Below are positions 35,804-44,821 of a DNA stretch of 64,000 nucleotides, piece by piece; the stretch's first letter is position 1; each line of letters starts with the position of its first letter. A program made the position numbers and the translations under genes. Origin of the DNA: DASQDN01 sp963844855 (GTDB taxonomy: Bacteria > Acidobacteriota > Terriglobia > Bryobacterales > Bryobacteraceae); assembly GCA_963844855.1 (NCBI GenBank), contig CAWJQP010000009.1:1-64000 (forward strand). Reading direction: 5' to 3'. The notes beneath the pieces were generated by a model. The model ran no database searches. It saw only the letters and a list, made by a program, of their open reading frames with translations, and was not told the DNA's origin.

Positions 35804-37165
35804 TTAGAGATTCTCCGGGATATCGTACGGCGCCCTGTAATCGCGGGTCGCAAGCGAGTTCGCCTCATCGTCACCGAGAAACATTCCCGTCGACTGATTC
35901 AGTCTCACAGTGCGTCCAACTCGATAGGCGATGTTCGCCAGATGGCAGAATGCGGCCGACTTGGCGCCGATTGCGATCTCAGCGTTGAGCTTCGTGTAAT
36001 CGCGAGACCGGATCGCGTCGAAGAAATTTTTCATGTGCTGTTCGGTCGGCTCGTCGGTGTTCTTCTCCTCTGAGACCTTCTCGTACTTCTCGCGATTCCC
36101 TGCTCCGGATCCTCGAGCCACTTCCCCGCTCAGATCCCCAGCGTTGCTCTTGTACAACTCGTAACCGGTGTGGTCCACGACCATGAATCCGAGCGTCCCG
36201 AAGAAGATATTTCCCACGTAGTTCGGACCTTTCAATCCTCCGAGTCCTTCCGGCGGCGTCGGCAGATTCCGCACTTCAAAAGTCATTTGCGCATCGCCGA
36301 AGTCGAAGGTCACCTGCTGCGTGTTCGGAGTTTCCTGATCGTCGTGCCAAGTGAACTTGCCGCCGGTCGATGACACCGAAACCGGCCATCCCGACCGGCC
36401 CAAGCCCCAGAGGGCAATGTCCATCTCGTGCACACCCTGATTCCCGATATCGCCGTTGCCGGTATCCCAGAACCAATGCCAGTTGTATGCGAACTTGTTC
36501 TTGCTGTATGGCTTGTATTGCGCAGGTCCAAGAAACTTGTCCCAATCGAGCCCTGCGGGAACAGGTTCATCCGGCGTTCGTCCAATCGAAAAACGGCGAC
36601 GGAAGCAAATGCCGCGAACATGGTACACCTGTCCGATGGCTCCTTCCCGGATGAGTTGAATTGCCTTCATCTTCTTCGGCATGGAACGGCTCTGCGAGCC
36701 CACTTGCACCATGCGATTGTACTTACGCGCGGCTTTCACTAACTGCCGGCTCTCGTAAAGGTTGTGGCTCGCGGGCTTCTCGACGTATACATCCTTGCCG
36801 GCCTGACAAGCCCATATCGCGGCGAGCGCGTGCCAGTGGTTCGGTGTTGTAATCGAAACGGCGTCGATCTCTTTCGAATCGAACATGGCGCGCATGTCGG
36901 AGAACTCTTTTGAATCGTAGCCCTTGTTCTTCTTCACGAGGGCGATGGCGCGCTCGCGTGCAGCTTGATTCACATCGCAAAGTCCGGCTATCCGGCTGTC
37001 CGTATCGAGTGTCGAATAGAACTTAATGTGATCGTTTCCGCGACCGCCCAGACCGATGATGCCCAGATTGATGCGGTCATTCGCGCCGAGTATCGGGTGT
37101 TGCGCCGTAGCGATCGCGGCTGCGGTTCCCTTTAGAAACTGTCGTCTACCAGGACCTTGCGTCAT
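35804..37165 (-). CDS. Gfo/Idh/MocA-family oxidoreductase with Tat signal
   Basis: 453 residues. The N-terminus TQGPGRRQFLKGTAAAIATA is a twin-arginine signal (RRQFLK), so the enzyme is exported folded. It then shows the NAD(P)-binding LGIIGLGGRGNDH, the EKP motif VYVEKPASHNLYESRQLVKA and the catalytic-type segment GNQGVHEMDIALWGLG. Secreted members of this group in Planctomycetes and Acidobacteriota act on sugars or glycosides with tightly bound NAD. GAGGGGAG precedes ATG 37165. It converges on pyc with 5 bp between stops and diverges from the GNAT gene. Confidence 0.88.
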   Translation of the reverse strand: MTQGPGRRQFLKGTAAAIATAQHPILGANDRINLGIIGLGGRGNDHIKFYSTLDTDSRIAGLCDVNQAARERAIALVKKNKGYDSKEFSDMRAMFDSKEIDAVSITTPNHWHALAAIWACQAGKDVYVEKPASHNLYESRQLVKAARKYNRMVQVGSQSRSMPKKMKAIQLIREGAIGQVYHVRGICFRRRFSIGRTPDEPVPAGLDWDKFLGPAQYKPYSKNKFAYNWHWFWDTGNGDIGNQGVHEMDIALWGLGRSGWPVSVSSTGGKFTWHDDQETPNTQQVTFDFGDAQMTFEVRNLPTPPEGLGGLKGPNYVGNIFFGTLGFMVVDHTGYELYKSNAGDLSGEVARGSGAGNREKYEKVSEEKNTDEPTEQHMKNFFDAIRSRDYTKLNAEIAIGAKSAAFCHLANIAYRVGRTVRLNQSTGMFLGDDEANSLATRDYRAPYDIPENL

Positions 37166-37225
37166 TGCAAAAGATTCTCCCCTCGAATGAGAGTATACGA
37201 TCCCACAAGAACTCATAATGGTTTC

Positions 37226-37702
37226 GTGCTTACGATCCGCAACGCCGTTGTTGAAGATGTTCCGGCCATGCTCGAAATGTTGAGCGATTCAGCCTGCGAT
37301 CAGGGTTTTGAAGATGAAGTCGGTGTCACCGCAAACGACTTGATCTCCGACGGGTTCGGCGATAACCCCAAGTTTCTTTGCGTTATCGCCGAGCTGGACG
37401 GCCAAATTGCAGGCATGGCTCTGTTTTTCCTTATTTACTCGACTTGGGGCAGCAAAACCGTGCTGTATCTCGAAGACCTCTACGTCAGGAGGAACGTCCG
37501 CAGCATGGGATTGGCCCGGTCGCTCCTGGAGCATCTGGCGCGAGTCGCGACTGAGAAGGGCTGCACTCGCATTCAGTGGCTTGTGCATGCCGAAAATCTC
37601 CCAGCAATCCGGTTTTATGAGTCGATAGGCGCGCGCAGTCTGACGGACTGGACACTCATGAATCTCAAGGACGAAGCAATTGAACAGCTCGTGATATCGT
37701 GA
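37226..37702 (+). CDS. GNAT N-acetyltransferase
   Basis: About 158 residues covering one complete GNAT fold: TIRNAVVEDVPAMLEML (strand 1/helix 1), LYLEDLYVRRNVRSMGLARS (strand 4 and the acetyl-CoA loop, here R-x-x-x-G-L-A) and RIQWLVHAENLPAIRFYES (C-terminal motif). The sequence is closest to diamine/spermidine-type acetyltransferases; substrate unknown. I prefer GTG 37226 because the family starts right before TIRNA and because ATG 37187 would leave only 21 bp to the divergent start at 37165. The stop overlaps a GTG 12 bases before the next gene's ATG. Confidence 0.82.
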   Translation: MLTIRNAVVEDVPAMLEMLSDSACDQGFEDEVGVTANDLISDGFGDNPKFLCVIAELDGQIAGMALFFLIYSTWGSKTVLYLEDLYVRRNVRSMGLARSLLEHLARVATEKGCTRIQWLVHAENLPAIRFYESIGARSLTDWTLMNLKDEAIEQLVIS

Positions 37703-37713
37703 CGGTCGGCGTT

Positions 37714-38703
37714 ATGAAAATTCGATCCATGCTCCTTCCAGCACTGCTGCTCGCCGGTTGTTGCAGTGCTGCCGATTCGGCGTTCCCCGAAGCGCAGATC
37801 TCGAACGGAGCCATCACAGCCAAACTGCTGCTTCCGGATGCTGAAAAAGGTTATTATCGCGGGACGCGCTTCGACTGGTCCGGACAGATTGAAAGTCTCA
37901 AGACCAAGGACCACGAGTATTTCGGGAAGTGGTTCGACGAATACGATCCCAAGTTGCATGACGCCATCATGGGTCCAGTGGAAGAGTTTGCCGAATCCCT
38001 CGGATATGAGGAAGCTCAGGTTGGTGGAACATTCGTTCGTATCGGCGTAGGAGGTTTGAAGAAGCCGGAAGAGCGGCGCTTCGAACGATTCAAAACTTAC
38101 GACATCGCTGATCACGGAAAGTGGTCCGTAAAGAAAGGTAAAGACTGGATCGAGTTCACCCAGGATCTCGGGGACCACATCGGGGACCACAATGGATACG
38201 CGTATAGGTACACCAAGCGCATCGCGATGGCCAAAGGCAAACCCGAGATCACGATTCATCACACGTTGAAAAACACGGGGAAGAAAGCTATAGCCACGAC
38301 ACAGTACAACCACAATTTCTTCGTTCTCGACGGAGAGCCGACAGGGCCGGACGCCAGCGTGACGTTCCCCTTCGAGCCGCGTCCAACGCGCCCGATGCCC
38401 GAAGGTGTTGCCGAACTGCGCGGCTCGCAGATCGCATACCTCAAGGAGTTACCGAAGGGACAAAGCGTTTACAACGAATTCGAGGGATTCGGCAAAACGG
38501 CATCGGACTACGACATCAAGGTGGAGAACAAGAAATCCGGCGCCGGGGTTCGCATTCAAGGCGACCAACCGATTACGAAGATGGTGTACTGGTCGATTCG
38601 CACCACGGTATGCCCCGAGGCATATATTGCATTGAATATCGCTCCCGGAGCCGAGTCCAAGTGGAGCTATCACTACACCTTCTACGACACGCGCAAGCCG
38701 TAG
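37714..38703 (+). CDS. Galactose-mutarotase-like lipoprotein
   Basis: 329 residues. MLLPALLLAGCCSAA is a lipobox signal. The mature part resembles the aldose-1-epimerase/galactose-mutarotase superfamily fold (supersandwich): YYRGTRFDWSGQIESLK, YAYRYTKRIAMAKGKPEIT, HHTLKNTGKKAIATTQYNHN with paired His/Asn residues, and SWSY-like SKWSYHYTFYD at the end. Such proteins bind or interconvert sugars in the periplasm. It is 11 bp behind the GNAT stop and likely co-transcribed. A 12-bp in-frame tandem duplication (GDHIGDHNG) occurs at about 38165-38188. Confidence 0.75.
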   Translation: MKIRSMLLPALLLAGCCSAADSAFPEAQISNGAITAKLLLPDAEKGYYRGTRFDWSGQIESLKTKDHEYFGKWFDEYDPKLHDAIMGPVEEFAESLGYEEAQVGGTFVRIGVGGLKKPEERRFERFKTYDIADHGKWSVKKGKDWIEFTQDLGDHIGDHNGYAYRYTKRIAMAKGKPEITIHHTLKNTGKKAIATTQYNHNFFVLDGEPTGPDASVTFPFEPRPTRPMPEGVAELRGSQIAYLKELPKGQSVYNEFEGFGKTASDYDIKVENKKSGAGVRIQGDQPITKMVYWSIRTTVCPEAYIALNIAPGAESKWSYHYTFYDTRKP

Positions 38704-38712
38704 GTCCGCCGT

Positions 38713-39693
38713 TCAGGCAAAGCCGACTATCTTGTGCGGTATGTAAGGCTCCTCCAGCGAGTTGATTTCCTCGGGCGTCAGTTGTAAGGACAGCGCTGCT
38801 ACCGCGTCATCGAGGTGATGTGGTTTGGATGCGCCCACAATTGGCGCGGTGACGAATGGTTTGTGCGCCACCCATGCCAGCGCGATCTGGGCTCGGGGCA
38901 CACCGCGCCTCTCCGCGATCTCCGTTACTCGGTCGAACACGCGACGATCGGCATCGATTGTAGCGTTATAGAGTTTCTTACCGACCTCGTCTGTTTCGAT
39001 ACGATGGCTACGCTCGTCCCAGTTCCGGGTCAGACGCCCTCGTGCAAGCGGACTCCATGGAATCACACCAATCCCTTCCGCCTCGCAAAGGGGCATCATC
39101 TCCCGTTCTTCCTCGCGATTGAGAAGGTTGTAATGGTTTTGCATAGTGATGAATCGGGTCCAACCATGAAGGTCTGCGATATAAAGAGCCTTGCAGAACT
39201 GCCAGGCGTGCATCGAAGACGCGCCTAGATAACGAGCCTTACCCATCTTCACGACGTCATGTAAAGCTTCGAGAGTCTCTTCGATCGGCGTTTGGTAATC
39301 CCAGCGATGGATCTGGTAGAGATCGACATACTCCATCCCGAGCCTGCTCAGACTAGCGTCGATTGAACTCATGATCGCCTTGCGGGACAATCCGCGTCCA
39401 TTCGGACCGGGATACCACTGATGAAAAACTTTAGTGGCGACGACGATCTCGTCACGCCTTGCAAAGTCCCTTAGCGCTCTGCCCGTGATCTCCTCGCTTG
39501 TCCCATCGGAGTAAGTGTTAGCCGTGTCGAAGAAGTTAATGCCGAGTTCAACGGCTCTCCGAATGAAGGGACGGCTCTCTTCTTCGCCCATTGTCCATGC
39601 GTGTGCGCCCCGTTCGGGCACTCCATAGGTCATGCATCCAAGACAGAGTCGGGAGACATCCGTTCCGGTCCGGCCTAGCTTCGTGTATTCCAT
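38713..39693 (-). CDS. Aldo/keto reductase
   Basis: 326 residues of a TIM-barrel NADPH oxidoreductase. Catalytic tetrad segments are present: Asp and Tyr in FFDTANTYSDG, Lys in VVATKVFHQWYPG and His in LYQIHRWDYQTP; the coenzyme end shows VGASKPHHLDDAVAAL. It resembles the YajO/YccK-type group (potassium-channel beta-like). ATG 39693 with GGGAG at -9 is chosen over 39711. Physiological substrate unknown. It converges on the mutarotase-like gene and stands alone. Confidence 0.9.
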   Translation of the reverse strand: MEYTKLGRTGTDVSRLCLGCMTYGVPERGAHAWTMGEEESRPFIRRAVELGINFFDTANTYSDGTSEEITGRALRDFARRDEIVVATKVFHQWYPGPNGRGLSRKAIMSSIDASLSRLGMEYVDLYQIHRWDYQTPIEETLEALHDVVKMGKARYLGASSMHAWQFCKALYIADLHGWTRFITMQNHYNLLNREEEREMMPLCEAEGIGVIPWSPLARGRLTRNWDERSHRIETDEVGKKLYNATIDADRRVFDRVTEIAERRGVPRAQIALAWVAHKPFVTAPIVGASKPHHLDDAVAALSLQLTPEEINSLEEPYIPHKIVGFA

Positions 39694-39771
39694 ATTTGAA
39701 ACTCCCAGCATACGACGGAGTCAGTTTGTGTTACCTTCTGAAACGGCATATCGGAGGCCGAGCAAATTCCA

Positions 39772-40380
39772 ATGGCCGACAAATACCCTAATTTCGAAAC
39801 TCTCGCGCGAAATGAACGTGCCGGAATTGATTTTCTTGTCCTGGCTCGCAGCGCGTTACCATCGTTTGCGCTTGTCGCTCCACATGGAGGCGGGATCGAA
39901 CCGGGAACATCGGAGATAGCCGATGCAATCGGCGGCGAGGATTTGTCCTTCTACACGTTTGAAGGTCTGAAGCCCTCCGGGAACGCCGATTTGCATATTA
40001 CCAGCACACGTTTTGATGAACCTGTGTGCCTCACGGTGATTGGCCGTTCAGAGATCGTTCTGACCATCCATGGTGAGGAGTCCGATTCGGGAGCTGAGAT
40101 CGTATTCATCGGCGGGCTCGACGACAGGATACGTCGGCGCGTTGGAGCGGCGCTCAGAGCAAGAGACTTCATTACTCGAAAGCACCCTGACCCAAAGTTG
40201 CAAGGGCTTGAGCCGGAGAATATCTGCAATCGAGGCCTTACCGGAAAAGGCGTCCAACTGGAGCTATCTCTTGGCGCTCGCAAGAAAATGTTCCGTTCGC
40301 TAACCCGAAAAGGAAGGCAATTCAAGACGGCCAGATTTCACGCCTTCGTTGAGGCTATTCGCGTCGTGGCCGGCAACTAA
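39772..40380 (+). CDS. Poly-gamma-glutamate hydrolase-like protein (YjqB/DUF867 family)
   Basis: 202 residues of the zinc-dependent phage/Bacillus poly-gamma-glutamate hydrolase family. Visible motifs: FALVAPHGGGIEPGTSEIA (metal His and Glu), YTFEGLKPSGNADLHITSTR, VLTIHGEESDSGAEIVFIGG (second His) and the late LTGKGVQLELS with a Glu. Such enzymes carve gamma-glutamyl polymers; cytoplasmic, with no signal peptide here. Its stop overlaps the convergent ABC permease stop by 4 bp. Confidence 0.82.
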   Translation: MADKYPNFETLARNERAGIDFLVLARSALPSFALVAPHGGGIEPGTSEIADAIGGEDLSFYTFEGLKPSGNADLHITSTRFDEPVCLTVIGRSEIVLTIHGEESDSGAEIVFIGGLDDRIRRRVGAALRARDFITRKHPDPKLQGLEPENICNRGLTGKGVQLELSLGARKKMFRSLTRKGRQFKTARFHAFVEAIRVVAGN

Positions 40381-42044
40381 TCTCGTTGCAAGCCGAGAGG
40401 AATGACCGCTGGATCGGGAACATCCTCAAACTGGACTTCCCCACCCGCTGTCCGCCATCTGATTGCGAATAGCGCTATCCCCAAAGCAAGGACCAGAACG
40501 CTATATGCGAAGCGGTCATCGAGTGCGCGCCGCTCAACGATAGCTGCCCGGTTGATTAAAGGGATAAGGAAAGAAATGCAAAGTAGGAACGTGATGTGAA
40601 AGTTGGATTTTCCGGGCAAGTAAGAACAGGTAAACGGAATCTTCTGGATGCCCTGAAGACAGAGTTCAGCAAGAATCGCGCCGAACAACCCAATTAGCGT
40701 CAGATGGGCTATGGCTTGCTTCAACGGGAAGAGCGAGAAGAACCGTGCTCCGAAGCATACGAGAGCGGGCGCGATCGCCAGCACGAACATCGCTCGCCTA
40801 CGGGCAGACAGGCAGTCGATACCTCCGCGAATTGGTATGACACGAAATATCCAGTTCGCGCGCAAATCCAGCGGTATAGAGAACACGACACGCGTTCCCA
40901 CCACCCACAAAATCATCATGATGATGCTTGCAGCCAACATCGGAGTCAGCGTTGGTTGTCGTTGCGCAGGCTGGGATCTAAGGTAGAGAACCGAAATCGC
41001 AAATCCCATTCCAAGGTAGAAAGCGCAAACAACGCGATGCTGCCGGCTGCGTAGCAGAGTGCGGATACTGAACTGGACGACAGCAGTTTCGAGTGGCTTG
41101 CCAAAAGATGGCAGCCAATGAAAGGCTGTCGTTCCCGGCGTGATATCTGGTTCTTCGATAATCCTGCGCAGCGTTCGGAAATAGGACAGCGTGTACACTA
41201 CTGCTGTTCCGCAAATTGTGACTGCTAAGCCTATCCACGCTCTCGTGCTCAAGCCGGCGAGCGCGGGATGCGAAGACCCGTTCAGGTCGTTATAAAGGCC
41301 CAGAAACCAATAGGAAGGCAGCCAGTACAACGATCGTTGGTTCTGAGGCGCGGCGAGCGCTTCAGGCGTCGCTAACGAGGGTTGAAGGAAGTACACCGTT
41401 ACCAGCAGGCAAAATGCTGCCATCTGCAAGAAGGCCGAAACACGGAGAAAGTAGCGGCGACGAAGGATCTGCGCCGACAATCCCTGGACACTCAACACCG
41501 CCCCAAAGATGAAAGCGCCGGCCGATAACATCGTGATCCAATAAGCTGCAAACGAGCGATACATCGCCGGCGACAGAATGAAATCCAGCAGATTTCGGCT
41601 TTTAGGGGCCATTGCCAACGGCCAGATGAGGCCCGTCGAAGCATTCAGGGCGATCACAGTCACGCCTAAGGCCGACGCCGAAGCAGCCACTTTGGCCAAG
41701 AATAGCGTTCGCGCCCGTACTGGCAGGGGAGCCAGCACCAGGACATCTCGCCGGTCCGGAAATGTCGACTCCCAGCTCAAGACACCGAACAATCCGACGA
41801 CCAACATTGTGCTCGCGATCAGAACGTGCTCGAAGGGCCAGGCTCTAATGAGCATGACCTCTCGAGGCGTGTCAGTTCCACCGAGGCCCGTAGCGCCAAT
41901 CGTGAATAGCAACCCGACGAAAATCAGCAGCGCCGCAAACTGGCCCAAGAGCCTGCTCATGTCTCCTTGAGCCGACAAGAGATCGAGATCGATGACGCGG
42001 AACAGGAATTGGCGATAAAGGATAAGAAACTGGACTCTGGTCAT
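40377..42044 (-). CDS. ABC-2-like permease, large
   Basis: 555 residues with about ten hydrophobic segments, for example FAALLIFVGLLFTIGATGL, VLIASTMLVVGLFGVLSW, AFLQMAAFCLLVTVYFL and MLAASIIMMILWVVGTRVVF. No family motif beyond the integral-membrane character is clear; its position fixes it as the permease of the ATPase at 42041-42805, with which it shares a 4-bp overlap. Hydrophobic substrate or peptide export is likely. It belongs to the PadR-controlled cluster. Confidence 0.75.
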   Translation of the reverse strand: MTRVQFLILYRQFLFRVIDLDLLSAQGDMSRLLGQFAALLIFVGLLFTIGATGLGGTDTPREVMLIRAWPFEHVLIASTMLVVGLFGVLSWESTFPDRRDVLVLAPLPVRARTLFLAKVAASASALGVTVIALNASTGLIWPLAMAPKSRNLLDFILSPAMYRSFAAYWITMLSAGAFIFGAVLSVQGLSAQILRRRYFLRVSAFLQMAAFCLLVTVYFLQPSLATPEALAAPQNQRSLYWLPSYWFLGLYNDLNGSSHPALAGLSTRAWIGLAVTICGTAVVYTLSYFRTLRRIIEEPDITPGTTAFHWLPSFGKPLETAVVQFSIRTLLRSRQHRVVCAFYLGMGFAISVLYLRSQPAQRQPTLTPMLAASIIMMILWVVGTRVVFSIPLDLRANWIFRVIPIRGGIDCLSARRRAMFVLAIAPALVCFGARFFSLFPLKQAIAHLTLIGLFGAILAELCLQGIQKIPFTCSYLPGKSNFHITFLLCISFLIPLINRAAIVERRALDDRFAYSVLVLALGIALFAIRWRTAGGEVQFEDVPDPAVIPLGLQRD

Positions 42045-42805
42045 GTCAGTATCAGGTCAGCGATTTCGCGTGAGACGGCCGTGGTGTCCTGCTCCACCGC
42101 AAGCTGCGAAAAAATTCCTTCGAGAGTTGGCAGCTTCATTAGAGTTCGCAGGCGCTCGATCGAATCATCCGCTACTATCCTTCCGTGATGAAGGATGACA
42201 ACACGGGAACAGACCCGCTCCACCGTTTCGAGCTCATGAGAACTGAAGAGAACTACTTTGCCCCGTGCGGCTAGTTCCTGGATCAAGCTGCGCAGGATGA
42301 GGCCCGAAGCGACATCGAGTCCCGAGAAAGGCTCGTCTAGCAGGATGAGATCAGGATTATGAAGGAGCGCGCCGGAGAGAAGTACCTTCTGGCGCATTCC
42401 CTTCGAGTAGGCCGATATAGGCGCATGGCGGTCGCTATGGAGCGAGAGAAGTCGCAGTAGGCCATCAATTCGGTCGCCCGTTGGCTTGGACGGAAGTCCA
42501 CGCAGCTGACCAACCATCACGAGATACTCGAGTCCCGAAAGGTGCCCGTAAAGATGCGGCTCTTCCGGGACATAGCCCATGCGCTGTTTATACGCGATCG
42601 AATCACGGTCGATACGGGAGCCGCCGAACAGAATCTGACCCGATGTCATTTCCATCAGGCCGGTGATCATTTTCATAGTCGTGGATTTGCCGGAGCCGTT
42701 TGGTCCAAGATAGCCGGTCACTTCCCCGGCCCGCGCTTGGAAGCTGACCTTGTCGACCGCGACAATTCCAGTGAATCGTTTGCATACATTGATCAGTTCA
42801 AGCAT
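42041..42805 (-). CDS. ABC transporter ATPase of the PadR-controlled exporter
   Basis: 254 residues of a DRA/CcmA-type ATPase. Walker A GPNGSGKSTTMKMITGL, Q-loop YVPEEPHLYGHLSGLEYL, a signature-like ISAYSKGMRQKVLLSGAL (YSKGM replaces LSGGQ, as in many ABC-2 exporters), Walker B LILLDEPFSGLD and switch FSSHELETVERV. No ribosome site precedes ATG 42805; with the predicted start at about 42824 the leader would be about 18 bases. It is translationally coupled to the permease. Confidence 0.9.
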   Translation of the reverse strand: MLELINVCKRFTGIVAVDKVSFQARAGEVTGYLGPNGSGKSTTMKMITGLMEMTSGQILFGGSRIDRDSIAYKQRMGYVPEEPHLYGHLSGLEYLVMVGQLRGLPSKPTGDRIDGLLRLLSLHSDRHAPISAYSKGMRQKVLLSGALLHNPDLILLDEPFSGLDVASGLILRSLIQELAARGKVVLFSSHELETVERVCSRVVILHHGRIVADDSIERLRTLMKLPTLEGIFSQLAVEQDTTAVSREIADLILT

Positions 42806-42828
42806 GAGAGGCGCTCACAGATGCCTAC

Positions 42829-42892
42829 CCTATGTAGCATTCTACTCTCAGCCTTGTCAAGTAGAATGCTACATAGGTATAATTCGATTGTG
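42829..42892. promoter_or_regulatory. Divergent promoter/operator switch between the ABC exporter and padR
   Basis: Two perfectly complementary 17-bp arms (42829-42845, 42861-42877) lie 15 bp apart; each is itself a GTAG-N4-CTAC dyad, and their centres are 32 bp (about three helical turns) apart. Plus strand: -35 TTGTCA 42854-42859, 18-bp spacer filled by the right arm, -10 TATAAT 42878-42883, so transcription should start at about 42890, exactly on the padR GTG. Minus strand: a consensus TTGACA (complement of 42855-42860) overlaps the plus -35, with a weaker -10 (TACATA, complement of 42831-42836) inside the left arm. Autorepression by PadR is the natural reading. Confidence 0.85.
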
Positions 42893-43207
42893 CCAGCCGA
42901 GCCGAAACTCACACACACCGCGGCAATTATTCTTCAGGCGATCCACGCCGGTTTCGTCTATGGCTTCAGTGTTATGGAAATGACCGGCCTTCCGAGCGGA
43001 ACCGTCTACCCCGCCCTGCGACGCCTGGAGCGGGATGAACTCATCCGGTCGCAGTGGGAGCGGAAATCGATTGCGGATGAAGAACAGCGACCGCCGCGCA
43101 AATACTACAAAGTCACACGCTCCGGTAAGTCAACACTAGAAGCTGCCCAGAAACGCTACCCGCTCTTGGCGAAGTTAATTCCGACTCCGGAAGTCCAGAC
43201 AAAATGA
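42890..43207 (+). CDS. PadR-family transcriptional regulator, probably leaderless
   Basis: About 105 residues: a winged helix with the PadR pattern THTAAIILQAIHAGFVYGFS, LPSGTVYPALRRLERDELI and PPRKYYKVTRSGKSTLEAA. It lacks the long C-terminal dimerisation helix of PadR-s1 proteins, as in short PadR-s2 forms. GTG 42890 is chosen since the -10 box ends at 42883 and the predicted transcript starts on that G; the ATG at 42866 lies inside the promoter. It should repress itself and the divergent exporter. Its stop overlaps the next ATG (ATGA). Confidence 0.88.
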   Translation: MPAEPKLTHTAAIILQAIHAGFVYGFSVMEMTGLPSGTVYPALRRLERDELIRSQWERKSIADEEQRPPRKYYKVTRSGKSTLEAAQKRYPLLAKLIPTPEVQTK

Positions 43208-44553
43208 CGCATTCTGTAATCCTCCTCGCAGCCGCTGTGGTAGTCCCCAAAGAACTGCGCCAGGAGTGGCTCAACGAATGGCGATCGGAACTCTGGTATG
43301 TCCGCGAGACTTGCAGCCATTGGAAAGCATTCTTCTTTTGTCTAGGCGCTTTCCGCGACGCGCTCTGGCTAAGACACAACTGCGACGGTGCCGATGAGTC
43401 GAGGCCAGCTTGGCTGGAGTCGCCAATGCGTTGCCTCTTGCTCCTGGCATCTCTTGCGACTATCGCTTTACTTCTCGCCTTTCACTTGGACGGCGTGCGG
43501 AACACAATCCTGCCTTCGCCGTACCAGGATGCGCGCAGTCTCGTGATGATTTCACCGGGTGACCAATCCGGGCAGCAAAGTCCCCGCTTCTCATTTACTG
43601 AGTTTCAATCACTCAAACAGCGCAGCGCGGATCGATTTGCCGGCCTAGCCTTCTACACAGAAGCTCCAGTTCGGATCGGCGCCGCAGAACTATCGGTCGC
43701 ATTTGCCACCGGCAATTTGTTCGAACTGCTGAACGTTCCGTTTTCTTCGCGCGACGGCCAGCCAATACTGATCCTGAACGCAAGAACGTGGAATAAAGAT
43801 TTCGATCGTGATCCGCATGTGGTCGGCCGCGTTGTGGAGATTGCCGGACAACCAACTCGGATAGGCGGAATACTTTCGTCTCACCAATGGCAGCTTCCCG
43901 GCCAGTTTGACGGTTGGCTCTTAACCAATAAGCCGCATCTTTCTCCGGCGAAAGCATCCGGCTCGGGATTTGTCGTCGCACGACTTCAACAGTCGCCGCT
44001 TCACAAGCAGCCGAGATGGCATGTTTGGATATCCGAGGATCGCTTCCTGTGCACCTCGCTTGGATGGAAGCAGCCAATTCTTCCGCACGTCTTCATGCTT
44101 CTGGGAGCGTTCCTGCTCCTGCCGGTTACGACATCCCTGTCCCTCGGCGAGTATCCGGCGGGTCGCAATGCGCCGCCGCTGACCACCAGACTTCGCCGCT
44201 GGTTTCTGCTGGGAGCCAAGATTGCCCTCCTGATCGTGATCGTTCTCTTCGGATCCCTCGATTTAGCGGCAATGAGTCCTATACAACCTCATGGACTGCT
44301 CGTAGGCTACGTTCTGGCATTCCGCTGGGCGTGGATAGACCAGCGAAATCGATGCCCTGTGTGTCTGAGGTTACTCTCCAATCCGATCAATGTCGGCTGG
44401 TCCTCGCAAACTTTTCTCGAGTGGTACGGCACGGAATTGATCTGCCGAAAGGGACACGGCTTACTCCACGTTCCCGAAATTCCATCCAGCTGCTACAGTA
44501 CGCAGCGGTGGCAATACCTCGACCGGTCTTGGAACAGTCTGTTTGTGCGGTGA
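43204..44553 (+). CDS. MacB-like membrane protein with C-terminal zinc-ribbon-like tail
   Basis: 449 residues, coupled to padR by ATGA. The opening PKELRQEWLNEWRSELWYVR is the short conserved leader I associate with acidobacterial MacB-type permeases linked to PadR genes. A membrane span (LLLLASLATIALLLAFHL) precedes a periplasmic part like a reduced MacB core (DARSLVMISPGDQS; FSFTEFQSLKQRSADRFAGL). About three spans follow (~297-383), and then a cytoplasmic tail with CPVCLRLL and CRKGHG, a likely zinc site. The usual second MacB half is missing, so it may be a sensor or accessory subunit rather than a full permease. Confidence 0.65.
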   Translation: MTHSVILLAAAVVVPKELRQEWLNEWRSELWYVRETCSHWKAFFFCLGAFRDALWLRHNCDGADESRPAWLESPMRCLLLLASLATIALLLAFHLDGVRNTILPSPYQDARSLVMISPGDQSGQQSPRFSFTEFQSLKQRSADRFAGLAFYTEAPVRIGAAELSVAFATGNLFELLNVPFSSRDGQPILILNARTWNKDFDRDPHVVGRVVEIAGQPTRIGGILSSHQWQLPGQFDGWLLTNKPHLSPAKASGSGFVVARLQQSPLHKQPRWHVWISEDRFLCTSLGWKQPILPHVFMLLGAFLLLPVTTSLSLGEYPAGRNAPPLTTRLRRWFLLGAKIALLIVIVLFGSLDLAAMSPIQPHGLLVGYVLAFRWAWIDQRNRCPVCLRLLSNPINVGWSSQTFLEWYGTELICRKGHGLLHVPEIPSSCYSTQRWQYLDRSWNSLFVR

Positions 44554-44821
44554 ACCGGCCGATTGAACTAATTCACGCCAATCCGGCCATTTGGGTCCCT
44601 AACGTGATATCGTGTGTTATTCGAAGATGAATCCATACTCGCATAGAGAGACAGGTGTCTTCTCTGCAAATTAGCCTCAAAACCGTCCCCAAGACAGGCC
44701 CGGGTGAGCGACGATTCATTGGACCCTTTGAGAGCAAGAGACGGCGCTCCATATTATTGATAAATAAGGCTCTTGCCTTCGTCCGATCTCACGCTAGCGA
44801 TTACAGTTTAGAGGATCAATA

